Assembly: GCF_029914245.1 (NCBI RefSeq) | Contig: NZ_JARYZI010000004.1 | Location: 62,001 to 126,000 of the forward strand | Length of the DNA: 64,000 nt | Direction of reading: 5' to 3' | Origin: Fusibacter bizertensis | Lineage (GTDB): Bacteria > Bacillota > Clostridia > Peptostreptococcales > Acidaminobacteraceae | Shown: piece after piece, positions 17,345 through 25,596 of the stretch | Layout of the letters: each line of letters begins with the position of its first letter | Position numbering within the stretch: position 1 is the first letter of the stretch | Notes under the pieces: model-generated | The model's input: the letters and a program-made list of their open reading frames with translations, nothing else | Told to the model about the DNA's origin: nothing | Databases searched by the model: none | Program-made: the position numbers and the translations under genes

Positions 17345-18437
17345 TGATTCCTACTCCTAGATTCTCAATTAATAAATCGAGCAAAACTATCGCAGCCATT
17401 GCTTTGACAATTGGAACCGCTCTCATTGCAACACAAGGGTCATGACGTCCTTTAACTTTGAGATTTGTCATTTCCTTAGTGTTGAAATTTAAAGTCTCCT
17501 GTGTCATCGAGATAGATGCGGTTGGTTTAAAGCCACATTTAAACAAAAGTGGCATACCATTAGTAATCCCACCGTTGATTCCACCATTATGGTTTGCATT
17601 TGTTTGAACATTGCCTTGGTGATCCAAAACAAATGCATCAATCACTTCGCTTCCTCTTTTGTGTGCAAATGTAAAACCATCGCCAAATTCTACACCCTTT
17701 ACAGCAGGTATAGCGAATAACGCGTGCGCCAACTTTCCTTCAACTGTATCAAAAAATGGTGATCCCAATCCGACCGGAAGCCCATATACGCTTACTTCAA
17801 CTGATGCACCTACCGAGTCGCCCGCTATACGCGCCTCATCAACTTCAGCTAACATAGCTTCTAATTCCTCTGGGAATATATTATAAATTTGGTTGTCAAG
17901 ATCCGCGAGTTCTTCATCAAAGTGTGCAAACTCACTTAATGACTTTCCATTTACCTGACCAATACTTTTTATATGCCCTACAATCTTGATTCCCTTTTCC
18001 GCCAATATTTGTTCTGCAATTGCGCCAGCAAATACAAGAGGCGCTGTTAATCTAGCTGAAAAATGACCTCCACCACGAGGATCATACGCTCCCATAGATT
18101 TAACATAGCCAACATAGTCGGCATGCCCAGGTCTAAATACTTTCTTTAACTCTTCATAATCATCAGATTGTCGATCTGCGTTTCTGATCTGAATACATAA
18201 AGGACCACCTGTGGTTTTCCCTTCGAAAATACCGCTTAATATTTCAAATTGATCAGTTTCAGCTCTAGGAGTCGTCATTTTACTTTGTCCTGGTTTTCTT
18301 TGCAACATTCTTTTCTCAATTAACTTCAAATCTAACTTAATCTTTGGTGGCAAGCCATCAATTACACATCCAATTGCTGTACCATGTGACTCCCCAAATA
18401 ATGATATTTTAAGTTCTTTCCCAAAGCTACTCGACAT
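17337..18437 (-). CDS. aroC: Chorismate synthase
   Basis: Converts EPSP to chorismate with reduced FMN. The 366-residue product begins FGKELKISLFGESHGTAIGCVIDG, the first chorismate synthase signature. RPGHADYVGYVKSMGAYDPRGGGHFSARLTA and a C-terminal RHDPCVAMRAVPIVKAMAA block confirm the family. The start has GGAGGTCAAATCA, and the gene overlaps the end of aroA by eleven bases. It is a monofunctional enzyme with no flavin reductase fusion. Confidence 0.97.
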   Translation of the reverse strand: MSSSFGKELKISLFGESHGTAIGCVIDGLPPKIKLDLKLIEKRMLQRKPGQSKMTTPRAETDQFEILSGIFEGKTTGGPLCIQIRNADRQSDDYEELKKVFRPGHADYVGYVKSMGAYDPRGGGHFSARLTAPLVFAGAIAEQILAEKGIKIVGHIKSIGQVNGKSLSEFAHFDEELADLDNQIYNIFPEELEAMLAEVDEARIAGDSVGASVEVSVYGLPVGLGSPFFDTVEGKLAHALFAIPAVKGVEFGDGFTFAHKRGSEVIDAFVLDHQGNVQTNANHNGGINGGITNGMPLLFKCGFKPTASISMTQETLNFNTKEMTNLKVKGRHDPCVAMRAVPIVKAMAAIVLLDLLIENLGVGINA

Positions 18438-19782
18438 TGATTTGACCTCCTAACATTTTATAGTCATCCCAAAAATTTGGATAAGATTTTCTCACACAAT
18501 GCGCATTGTTAATTGTGGTTTGTCCTTTTGCAAAAGTTGCGGCTATGGATAATGCCATTGCAATGCGATGATCATTCCACGAATCCACCTCTGCACCAAT
18601 TAGATATTCGACCCCTTTTATGACTAAACCATCCTCAGATTCTGAAATGTCTGCTCCCATTTTAGTAAGTTCAGTTGCCATCGCTTTAAGCCGGTCTGAC
18701 TCTTTAATTCTTAGTCTTTCAGCATTTACGATTTGATAGTTACCTCTTTTTAAGGAACAATAAACTGCTAATATAGGGACGATATCCGGACACTGTGCAA
18801 CGTCTATTCTACAAGGTTTTTCCAACCATTCTTGTCTTTCGATTTTTCTAATAATATCAATAATTGCTTTATCAGCTTGTTTTGAACTTGATTGTATACC
18901 ACTTAATTCAACCTCTGCACCAAGTGCATTGGCAACTATCCAAAATGCTGCTTGTGAATAATCACCCTCAACTTTGTAATTTGTTCCCTTATAGGTTTGT
19001 CCACCTGCTATGATATAGTTTAGTTCATCCTTTTCTTCAATATGAATGCCAAAAGTCTTTAAGCAATCCTTTGTAAGTGTGATATAAGCTTTTGACTCTA
19101 AAGGTGGCGTAATAACTATTTTAGACTTTTGCTCTAATAATGGAAGTACAAACATTAGACCACTGATAAATTGCGAACTTACGTTGCCAACAACTGGATA
19201 CTCACCTGCTTTTAGTCTCCCCTGAACTGTTAACGGTAGTCCACCACTTTGTGTTTGGTACGAAATGTTTTGCAGATCAAACAATTCTAGATAAGCTGTA
19301 TATGGTCTTTCACTAAGCCTTGGAGTTCCAGTAAATTTCACAGGACCGTTTAACAAATGAAAAAACGGAATCAAGAATCTTGCAGTCGAACCTGATTCGT
19401 GACAGTAAACTTCTGTAATTTTGCTGTTTGAATGCTCTTGATCATATAAATTTTGATTTTTTTTATTCTGATTATCTAACCTTTTAGTTTCTAACAGTTG
19501 TTCAATTTGAGAATTTGATATAATCGCACAGTACCTTTTTGTTTCTTCATCTTGCTCAAGTCTAATGGTTGCACCGAAACATTGCATCGCTTTAATTGTT
19601 GTTTCAATATCTTCTGAGAGTGTTAAGTTTTCAACTACAGACTCTATTTTTGATAGCGAAGCACAAATAATCGCTCTATGGCTCATACTCTTAGATGGCG
19701 GAACCAAGAGCTTTCCTTTCAATACGATTTTTCTACTGCTCTTTGTTTGATTTATATTTACCTTATAAGTCTTTTGATTCAT
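18427..19782 (-). CDS. aroA: 5-enolpyruvylshikimate-3-phosphate synthase
   Basis: Transfers enolpyruvyl from PEP to shikimate 3-phosphate. The 451-residue protein has VPPSKSMSHRAIICASLS at the substrate site and ESGSTARFLIPFFHLL, where the class I LFLGNAGTA-type motif is replaced by a GSTARFL form. It also has RLKAGEYPVVGNVSSQFISG and LRIKESDRLKAMATEL. There is an insertion of about 25 polar residues around 95-120 (LETKRLDNQNKKNQNLYDQE). It sits 9 bases after aroB. Confidence 0.95.
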   Translation of the reverse strand: MNQKTYKVNINQTKSSRKIVLKGKLLVPPSKSMSHRAIICASLSKIESVVENLTLSEDIETTIKAMQCFGATIRLEQDEETKRYCAIISNSQIEQLLETKRLDNQNKKNQNLYDQEHSNSKITEVYCHESGSTARFLIPFFHLLNGPVKFTGTPRLSERPYTAYLELFDLQNISYQTQSGGLPLTVQGRLKAGEYPVVGNVSSQFISGLMFVLPLLEQKSKIVITPPLESKAYITLTKDCLKTFGIHIEEKDELNYIIAGGQTYKGTNYKVEGDYSQAAFWIVANALGAEVELSGIQSSSKQADKAIIDIIRKIERQEWLEKPCRIDVAQCPDIVPILAVYCSLKRGNYQIVNAERLRIKESDRLKAMATELTKMGADISESEDGLVIKGVEYLIGAEVDSWNDHRIAMALSIAATFAKGQTTINNAHCVRKSYPNFWDDYKMLGGQINVE

Positions 19783-19791
19783 GATTATACC

Positions 19792-20892
19792 TTACGCTTT
19801 CAAGAGTTCTTTGCTGATCTGCTCAATAAAAGTTTCAATTTTCTCAGGTTTACTTTCGAGTTGACCTAGTTTTTTAAATGTTATCCATTCAACTTCCTCT
19901 ACTTGCCTTTTCTTATCATGAATTATATATGAAAGAAGTTGATCTACTTCCTCTTTAGTCATCATATCACTTAGTTTAATTGGTAAGTCATATTTGCTTA
20001 TAACCTCTAAAATTCTTTCCATTTCTGCTTCATTAAGCAACCCACTATCCACAGCTAATTTTGCTTTTATTGCCATGCCAATAGCAATACCTTCACCATG
20101 TAAGTATTTCTCATAATTATAATGAGCTTCAATTGCATGGCCAATTGTATGACCAAAATTAAGAAGATTTCTAATTCCCATATCTTTTTCATCTTGCTCT
20201 ACCACATCAATCTTAATCTTACAACACCTTGCAATTATTGGTATGAGAAGCTGTTCATCTGCCATGATATCCGTTAAAGTATATTTTGATAACTCATCAA
20301 AAAATTCGCGATCAAAACCAATCGCATACTTTAATACTTCGGCCATGCCATTTGCCCATTCTCTTTTATCTAATGTTTTAAGTAGTAAAGGGTCAATATA
20401 GACCGCTTTCGGTTGATAAAAAGTACCCACCAGGTTTTTACCACTTGATAAATTGACCGCTACTTTTCCGCCAATGCTACTATCCACCATGGCGAGTAAA
20501 GAGGTGGGAATTTGATAAAAATCAATACCTCTCATGTAAGTTGCGGCTACAAAGCCAGCTAGGTCTCCTATGACGCCTCCACCAAAAGCGATTATTGTGC
20601 CTGTTCTTGATATTCCAAGCTTTATCATTTGCTCCAGAACAGATTCATATACACATATATCTTTAGAACTCTCACCAGCTTTTACAACAATTACTTTAAG
20701 CATTTTTAGCCAATCAGAGTAAATATCATACAAATGATGATCAGTAATTATAACACAATTTCCAGCATCGCTTTGCTGGACCAACTGTCTTAAGGATTCA
20801 CTATTGATACTACCTGGTTCAATGTGTATAGGGTAAGAACGATTGTCAAGTTTTAGGTTTAAGGTTGTCTTTTCGTTTTCTGATTTTTGCAT
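19792..20892 (-). CDS. aroB: 3-dehydroquinate synthase
   Basis: Converts DAHP to 3-dehydroquinate using NAD and a divalent metal. The reading frame extends to 20970, but the ATG at 20892 has AGGAGAG upstream, and the extra residues would run across the promoter. The resulting 366-residue protein is of normal length. FGGGVIGDLAGFVAATYMRG is the NAD/substrate loop. EVLKYAIGFD, NFGHTIGHAIE and LHGEGIAIGM carry the metal ligands. It is first in the operon and has its own extended -10 promoter. DAHP synthase, dehydroquinase and shikimate kinase are not in the window. Confidence 0.95.
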   Translation of the reverse strand: MQKSENEKTTLNLKLDNRSYPIHIEPGSINSESLRQLVQQSDAGNCVIITDHHLYDIYSDWLKMLKVIVVKAGESSKDICVYESVLEQMIKLGISRTGTIIAFGGGVIGDLAGFVAATYMRGIDFYQIPTSLLAMVDSSIGGKVAVNLSSGKNLVGTFYQPKAVYIDPLLLKTLDKREWANGMAEVLKYAIGFDREFFDELSKYTLTDIMADEQLLIPIIARCCKIKIDVVEQDEKDMGIRNLLNFGHTIGHAIEAHYNYEKYLHGEGIAIGMAIKAKLAVDSGLLNEAEMERILEVISKYDLPIKLSDMMTKEEVDQLLSYIIHDKKRQVEEVEWITFKKLGQLESKPEKIETFIEQISKELLKA

Positions 20893-20930
20893 AGTCGTCT
20901 CTCCTAAGTTAGTTTTTATTATTATACCAC

Positions 20931-20939
20931 CATTATGTA
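20931..20939 (-). promoter_or_regulatory. Extended -10 promoter for aroB
   Basis: On the - strand TGGTATAAT gives a perfect TATAAT with the extended TG. The start would be near 20924, about 32 bases before the aroB ATG. There is no clear -35 element. Confidence 0.55.
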
Positions 20940-20961
20940 AATACAAAAGAAAAAACATCTG

Positions 20962-21010
20962 ATAAAACAAAATACCTTATAGAGCAGATTAAATAGCTGC
21001 TTTATAAGGT
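20962..21010 (-). terminator. Terminator overlapping the 3' end of the HAD gene
   Basis: On the - strand ACCTTATAAAGCAG (21010-20997) pairs with CTGCTCTATAAGGT (20987-20974), with one wobble pair, and the tract ATTTTGTTTTATC follows. The left arm encodes residues near the C-terminus of the HAD phosphatase and the stop codon is in the loop. It separates the HAD gene from the aro operon. Confidence 0.75.
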
Positions 21011-21828
21011 ACTTTATCTTCAAGTCCAAAAAGTTTCACAATTTGCTTTGCCACTGCATCATCAGCATTCTTCCCGATAACTTCGTGATTTGGTAATTTT
21101 TCTTTTAATAGTATATTCGCATTACCCATGAGATAACCTTTTCCCACGACTTGTAACATCTCAAGGTCGTTAAGTCCATCTCCAAAAGCGATAACCTCAT
21201 CAGCTACTATATCGAAATGCTTAATGGTTTCAAGTATTGCAGCCCCTTTATTCACACCTTTTGGCATAATTTCAAGACATTCTGGCATGGAAAAAGTTAC
21301 TTCTACTTCATCGCCATGCGTTTTAATAATTTGATCTGCAATGCTGATTAACTTATTGTGATCAAAAGCTGTAAAAAACACTTTATTCGTTGGATGTTCT
21401 ATACGTTCAACAAAACGACAAAGTGTATACTGAAAATCGCCTTCTTGATAATACGTATCAAAAATCTTATCAGATTCTTCCATTAGCCAGTGTTCACCTT
21501 GGTATATGTTCTTAAATACACCTTTCTCAACTGGAATATCCAAAATATCCTTTACGACTTCTGGTCTAATCGTCGCTTGAAAGATTAACTCTCCTTCTTT
21601 GTTGGCTACTGTTGCACCATTTGCAGTTATTAAATAGGCCTCTACACCTAGTTTTTCTCTTATCTTGCTTGCATCCATATGATGCCGACCTGTTGCGATC
21701 ATAAAGTGAACACCTTGTTCAGATAGCGCTTTCACAACGGATTTACTATATTCACTGAGCGTATGTTCTGAATTGAGTAAAGTTCCGTCTAGATCAGAGA
21801 TTACTGCTTTAATTCTTGTTTGATTCAT
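20989..21828 (-). CDS. Cof-type HAD-superfamily phosphatase
   Basis: Cytosolic HAD-IIB phosphatase of 279 residues. Motif I is ISDLDGTLLNSEHTLS with the nucleophile Asp near 11. Motif II is MIATGRHH, motif III contains KGVNKGAAI, and motif IV is IAFGDGLNDLEML. The large C2-type cap lies between motifs II and III. Such enzymes hydrolyse sugar phosphates, PLP or other phosphometabolites; the substrate is not predictable. GGAGGTAATTAT precedes the ATG. It is probably transcribed alone. Confidence 0.9.
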   Translation of the reverse strand: MNQTRIKAVISDLDGTLLNSEHTLSEYSKSVVKALSEQGVHFMIATGRHHMDASKIREKLGVEAYLITANGATVANKEGELIFQATIRPEVVKDILDIPVEKGVFKNIYQGEHWLMEESDKIFDTYYQEGDFQYTLCRFVERIEHPTNKVFFTAFDHNKLISIADQIIKTHGDEVEVTFSMPECLEIMPKGVNKGAAILETIKHFDIVADEVIAFGDGLNDLEMLQVVGKGYLMGNANILLKEKLPNHEVIGKNADDAVAKQIVKLFGLEDKVPYKAAI

Positions 21829-21907
21829 ATAATTACCTCCATCATATGAGTATACGCTATAATAATGGCGAATTCAATTTGCGCAATGTTGCTTTTTTGT
21901 AAACAAA

Positions 21908-21971
21908 AAGCTAAAAGGTGTCAGGTCATAGTTTGCCTTTTGGCTAACTATGACCTGACACCTTTTAGCTT
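21908..21971. repeat. 64-nt near-perfect palindrome at the transposase 3' end
   Basis: Two perfect 26-bp arms (21908-21933 and 21946-21971) with a 12-base centre that can itself form GCC-TTTT-GGC after one mismatch. The core is GGTGTCAGGTCATAGTT. The last seven codons and the stop of the transposase lie inside the right arm. On the - strand a T-rich run (TTTGTTTAC) follows, so it could also terminate transcription. The arm sequence recurs once, at 22905-22928. Confidence 0.9.
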
Positions 21972-22694
21972 CCGCACTTTAGTAACAACATGATATGATA
22001 TACCAGTAAGCCTCTGAATTTGCTTTGCATTTAGTCCCCTCGTGCGCATCTCAGACAATAGTGTATTTCTCATGTCTACTTTATAAGTTTGTACTGCTTT
22101 AATATTCGTATGCCCTATAACATCTTCAATAATTAACCTTGCACTTTCATCTGATAAATTTTTTGAATCATAATCCAGCCAAATTTCACGTTTATACTTG
22201 TTATGGAATTGTTCAAAATCTGTGATCATAGATTTATTACAAGTATCACAGAGAAGCGGCTCGCGGATGTATTCGCCATAACTTGACCATTTGTAAAGGC
22301 TTGGCTCATTTACAATACTGGCGTACACAGGATTTTGATGAATATAACGTAGAACATTCTTAAAATAGACATCCGAATTCACTGATTCACTTAAAAATCT
22401 GCCTTGAAATAAATGTCCTACACGGTTATACCTATGATTGTACCAATAAGCATAAGAAATACTTAAGCTTTTAATAATTTCACTTAGAGACGCCTCCGTT
22501 TTAATCAGCAAGTGGACATGATTGCTCATCAAGCAGTAAGCATATACTTCATAATGATAGATTATCTTATAATAACTCAAAAGCGCGAGATACTGAAGAT
22601 AATCAAGTTCAGCTTCAAAGATCGTTTGCTTATTAATCCCTCTCATGACTACGTGATAAACACCGGTCTCACTAATATGTCTCTTTTTTCTCAT
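21948..22694 (-). CDS. REP-associated tyrosine transposase (Y1/HUH, IS200-like)
   Basis: Single-strand DNA transposase of 248 residues. The HUH metal motif is SNHVHLLI (His59, His61). The helix with the catalytic Tyr is in SISYAYWYNHRYNR (81-91), followed by the family block VGHLFQGRF and later YIHQNPV. A C-terminal extension, with a helix-turn-helix-like segment AKQIQRLTGISYHVVTKVRK, is typical of the REP-associated (RAYT) branch. GGAG lies ahead of the ATG. It is intact and full-length. The gene is bracketed by the palindrome at 21908-21971 and a single related repeat at 22905-22928, so the mobile unit probably spans both. Confidence 0.9.
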   Translation of the reverse strand: MRKKRHISETGVYHVVMRGINKQTIFEAELDYLQYLALLSYYKIIYHYEVYAYCLMSNHVHLLIKTEASLSEIIKSLSISYAYWYNHRYNRVGHLFQGRFLSESVNSDVYFKNVLRYIHQNPVYASIVNEPSLYKWSSYGEYIREPLLCDTCNKSMITDFEQFHNKYKREIWLDYDSKNLSDESARLIIEDVIGHTNIKAVQTYKVDMRNTLLSEMRTRGLNAKQIQRLTGISYHVVTKVRKLKGVRS

Positions 22695-22790
22695 GAAAAT
22701 TACTCCTTATCTACGATAGCTTTAACTCAACCTATCAGTAGTTTATCACAGTATATTTGTAATTTCCATTATTTTACATATTTGCACATA

Positions 22791-22826
22791 AAAAAAACCA
22801 CTTACACAATTAAAGTAAGTGGTTTT
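22791..22826 (-). terminator. Terminator downstream of hcp
   Basis: Perfect 12-bp stem AAAACCACTTAC (22794-22805) / GTAAGTGGTTTT (22815-22826), with a run of T on the - strand. It lies about 100 bases past the hcp stop, on the far side of the repeat at 22905-22928 and before the transposase start. Confidence 0.82.
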
Positions 22827-22904
22827 CATTTTATTTCCTCATTATATATGACACTTTATCTATCTGTTTTCGCTAACATTTCTACCAAATTTTGCAACTT
22901 CGCA

Positions 22905-22928
22905 AACTATGACCTGACACCTATTAGC
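22905..22928. repeat. Second copy of the transposase-associated repeat, over the hcp stop
   Basis: AACTATGACCTGACACC plus TATTAGC, differing by one base from the palindrome arm at 21946-21969. Read on the - strand, the hcp stop codon TAA is inside this repeat. No inverted partner is adjacent. Confidence 0.85.
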
Positions 22929-24573
22929 CAAGGAATTGAACTAGGTCTTCTTCTACTGTTCCAATTCCGTTGATGCCAAATGTGTTAACGAGAACGTTAG
23001 CAACGTTTGGTGATAAGAATGCTGGAAGTGTTGGTCCAAGCTTGATATTTTTTACGCCAAGTGATAAGAGTGCAAGTAGTACGATTACTGCTTTTTGCTC
23101 ATACCAAGCGATGTTGTAGCAAATTGGAAGTTCGTTGATATCGTTAAGCTCAAACACTTCTTTAAGTTTAAGCGCGATCACTGCAAGTGAATAAGAATCA
23201 TTACATTGACCAGCATCAAGCACTCTAGGGATACCACCGATATCGCCAAGTCCAAGTTTGTTGTATCTGTATTTTGCACAACCTGCAGTTAAGATCACTG
23301 TATCAGAAGGAAGTTCTTTAGCAAAATCAGTATAGTAATCTCTAGACTTCATACGGCCATCGCAACCCGCCATTACAAAGAATTGCTTGATCGCACCAGT
23401 TTTAACCGCGTCTACCACTTTATCAGCAAGTGCTAACACTTGATTGTGCGCAAAACCACCGATGATTTTACCTGTTTCAATCTCAGTTGGTGCAGGTAAT
23501 CTCTTAGCATGAGCGATCACTTCGCTAAAGTCTTTAGCACCGCCCTCTGCTCTATTTGGAAGGTGTTTAAAGCCTTCAAAGCCAGCAGCACCAGTTGTGT
23601 AGATTCTATCTTTATAGCTTGCAAGAGGTGGCACGATACAGTTAGTTGTGAAAACAACTGGGCCATTAAATGACTCAAATTCTTCTTTTTGTTTCCACCA
23701 TGCATTACCATAGTTTCCTACGAAATGATCGTATTTTTTAAATGCTGGGTAATAATGTGCTGGAAGCATCTCGCTATGTGTGTACACATCTACGCCAGTG
23801 CCAGCTGTTTGTGCCAATAACTCTTCCATATCTTTAAGGTCGTGACCACTAATTAAGATCGCAGGATTATTTCTAACGCCGATATTAACTTCAGTTAACT
23901 CAGGGTTACCATAGCTGCTTGTGTTGGCTTTATCAAGAAGGGCCATGACATTTACACCAAATTTACCAGTTTCAAGTGTAAGTGCTACAAGTTCATCAGC
24001 AGATAAGCCGTCGTTGATTGTCGCTAAAAGCGCTTTTTCGATAAAATCGTTAATTGTCGCATCGTTATGACCAAGGTTTGCAGCATGCTCAGCATAGGCA
24101 GCCATACCTTTTAAGCCATAGATGATAAGTTCTCTTAAGCTTCTCACATCTTCGTTTTCAGTAGCAAGAACGCCAATTTGAGGTTCGTTTGACTTCGTTT
24201 CAAATGCTGCACGCTCAGCCATCCAAGTTGCAGACTCGTGATAAGTTTTAGCTTCAAGTTTACCAGCAGAAGCTAGTGCTTCTTTAATTTCATTTCTAAG
24301 TACAAGCGCACCTTCAATTCTATCTTTAATCGCATTTTGATCAAAGTTTGCATTGGTAATGGTTGCAAATAAACCATCTAATATCACATGATCTGCCTTT
24401 GCAGTATTAAGTCCTGCTGCTCTAGCCTGCTGATTGTACTCTGAAACCCCTTTTAAAGTAAAGATCAAAAGATCTTGAAGATTCGCAACATTGTCTGTCT
24501 TTCCACAAACACCTATTTTAGAACATCCTTTACCGCCAGCTGCTTCTTGGCATTGATAACAAAACATACTCAT
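22924..24573 (-). CDS. hcp: Hybrid-cluster protein (hydroxylamine reductase)
   Basis: Iron-sulfur-oxygen enzyme of 549 residues that reduces hydroxylamine and, in enteric bacteria, nitric oxide. The N-terminal Cys set [23 protein letters not shown] (Cys5, 8, 17, 23) binds the first cluster. The hybrid-cluster ligands follow in [30 protein letters not shown] and [11 protein letters not shown]. It is a full-length clostridial form. The start has GGAG. It is a single gene, with no adjacent hcr reductase. A palindromic operator upstream suggests control by a CRP/FNR-family nitrosative-stress regulator. The stop codon lies in a transposase-associated repeat. Confidence 0.97.
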   Translation of the reverse strand: MSMFCYQCQEAAGGKGCSKIGVCGKTDNVANLQDLLIFTLKGVSEYNQQARAAGLNTAKADHVILDGLFATITNANFDQNAIKDRIEGALVLRNEIKEALASAGKLEAKTYHESATWMAERAAFETKSNEPQIGVLATENEDVRSLRELIIYGLKGMAAYAEHAANLGHNDATINDFIEKALLATINDGLSADELVALTLETGKFGVNVMALLDKANTSSYGNPELTEVNIGVRNNPAILISGHDLKDMEELLAQTAGTGVDVYTHSEMLPAHYYPAFKKYDHFVGNYGNAWWKQKEEFESFNGPVVFTTNCIVPPLASYKDRIYTTGAAGFEGFKHLPNRAEGGAKDFSEVIAHAKRLPAPTEIETGKIIGGFAHNQVLALADKVVDAVKTGAIKQFFVMAGCDGRMKSRDYYTDFAKELPSDTVILTAGCAKYRYNKLGLGDIGGIPRVLDAGQCNDSYSLAVIALKLKEVFELNDINELPICYNIAWYEQKAVIVLLALLSLGVKNIKLGPTLPAFLSPNVANVLVNTFGINGIGTVEEDLVQFLG

Positions 24574-24630
24574 ATCCCATTCTCCTTATACGTGTTCAAA
24601 TTTTTTTCCGCGTAACTCAACTACAATCTG

Positions 24631-24636
24631 AGTATA
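24631..24636 (-). promoter_or_regulatory. -10 box of hcp
   Basis: On the - strand this reads TATACT. It gives a start near 24624, so the palindrome at 24659-24672 is centred at about -41.5, the position used by class II CRP/FNR activators. No TTGACA is present, which fits an activated promoter. Confidence 0.5.
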
Positions 24637-24658
24637 TCCCACATATAAGGATGAATCG

Positions 24659-24672
24659 GTAACACAAGTTAC
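24659..24672 (-). promoter_or_regulatory. CRP/FNR-type palindromic operator upstream of hcp
   Basis: GTAAC-N4-GTTAC is a perfect 10-base dyad. It resembles the sites predicted for HcpR, a CRP/FNR-family regulator that controls hcp in anaerobes; I recall the consensus only approximately. The regulator gene is not in this window. Confidence 0.6.
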
Positions 24673-24767
24673 ATTTTGCAAAAAAGTTAAAAAATTATCA
24701 ATTCAAATTTGTACTCACTTTTATCTTGAAACCTTTGTCGCTGTAAGTGCTATCGCCATTACCAAAC

Positions 24768-24803
24768 AAAATCAAAAGGAGATGCCTCTAAAGAGACACC
24801 TCC
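24768..24803 (-). terminator. Terminator of the lar operon
   Basis: On the - strand GGAGGTGTCTCT pairs with AGAGGCATCTCC (two wobble pairs, two-base loop) and TTTTGATTTTG follows. It is 8 bases past the larB stop. Confidence 0.78.
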
Positions 24804-24810
24804 TAAACCA

Positions 24811-25557
24811 TCATAATCTCATGATCTGAGCAGCTGCAAAAGCAGCCCCAAAACCATTATCAATATTGACTACCGTTACACCAGACGAACAGCTATTTAA
24901 CATCGTCAGCAGTGCACTGATACCGCCAAAACTCGCACCATAACCCACACTTGTTGGCACTGCAATGATGGGCTTATCTACAAGACCACCGACTACACTA
25001 GCTAGTGCACCTTCCATACCCGCCACGACGATGATCACCTTTGCCTTTCTGATAGTATCTAGCCTAGCAAACAATCTATGAATCCCAGCGACACCAACAT
25101 CGACAATTTTCTCAGCCCTAAAACCTAGTGCCATCACCGTTTCATAGGCTTCTTCAACCACTGGAAGATCTGAAGTACCAGCAGCAACGATCGCAACAAA
25201 ATCCTCAGAACTGGAAACATCATGTGAATTAATCGTAATGGTGCGTCCAAGGGGATTGTATCTTGCGCTTGGGCACTGATCTACTACCGCATTAAAAACG
25301 TCTTGGCTTGCTCTAGTTGCAAGGATATTGACGCCCTTTTCCACCATGTGCTGAACAATTCCTGTGACCTGTTCACTGGTCTTACCTTCACAATAGATCA
25401 CTTCCGGATGACCCGTTCTGTGTGCTCTATGATGATCAATTACTGCATAGCCCAAGTCACTAAAAGGCAACATTTCCAGCTCTTTAGCACCCTCATCTAC
25501 ACTTATGTTGCCATTTGCAACTGCCTCTAAAAGTGCTTTTATCTCTAAAGTATTCAC
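24811..25557 (-). CDS. larB: Nickel-pincer cofactor biosynthesis protein LarB
   Basis: Carboxylates and hydrolyses nicotinic acid adenine dinucleotide to start synthesis of the nickel-pincer nucleotide. It has 248 residues. A C-terminal PurE-like half carries the family glycine-rich blocks VAAGTSDLPVVEEA, VVAGMEGALASVVGGL and PIIAVPTSVGYGASFGG. The N-terminus has the expected LDHHRAHRTGHPEVIYCEGKT-like segment (IDHHRAHRTGHPEVIYCEGK). The start is GTG with GGGA upstream. It is third in larC-larE-larB. LarA, the usual racemase client, is not nearby. Confidence 0.92.
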   Translation of the reverse strand: MNTLEIKALLEAVANGNISVDEGAKELEMLPFSDLGYAVIDHHRAHRTGHPEVIYCEGKTSEQVTGIVQHMVEKGVNILATRASQDVFNAVVDQCPSARYNPLGRTITINSHDVSSSEDFVAIVAAGTSDLPVVEEAYETVMALGFRAEKIVDVGVAGIHRLFARLDTIRKAKVIIVVAGMEGALASVVGGLVDKPIIAVPTSVGYGASFGGISALLTMLNSCSSGVTVVNIDNGFGAAFAAAQIMRL

Positions 25558-25596
25558 AATATCGCGTCCCTTCTAAAATCTATAAACTCAATATAC

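Larger units (their letters stand above)
21908..22928 (-). mobile_element. Putative RAYT element with terminal repeats
   Basis: The transposase gene with a 24-base repeat in the same orientation at each side (21946-21969 region and 22905-22928; 23 of 24 bases identical) and, on one side only, an inverted copy making a palindrome. The element lies between hcp and the HAD gene. The bounds are inferred from the repeats; no target-site duplication is expected for this class. Confidence 0.6.

Noticed and set aside
21908-21971. Palindrome as an ordinary terminator only
   Set aside because: Its arm is repeated at 22905-22928 and overlaps the transposase stop, so it is better explained as a transposon-associated repeat that may also terminate transcription.
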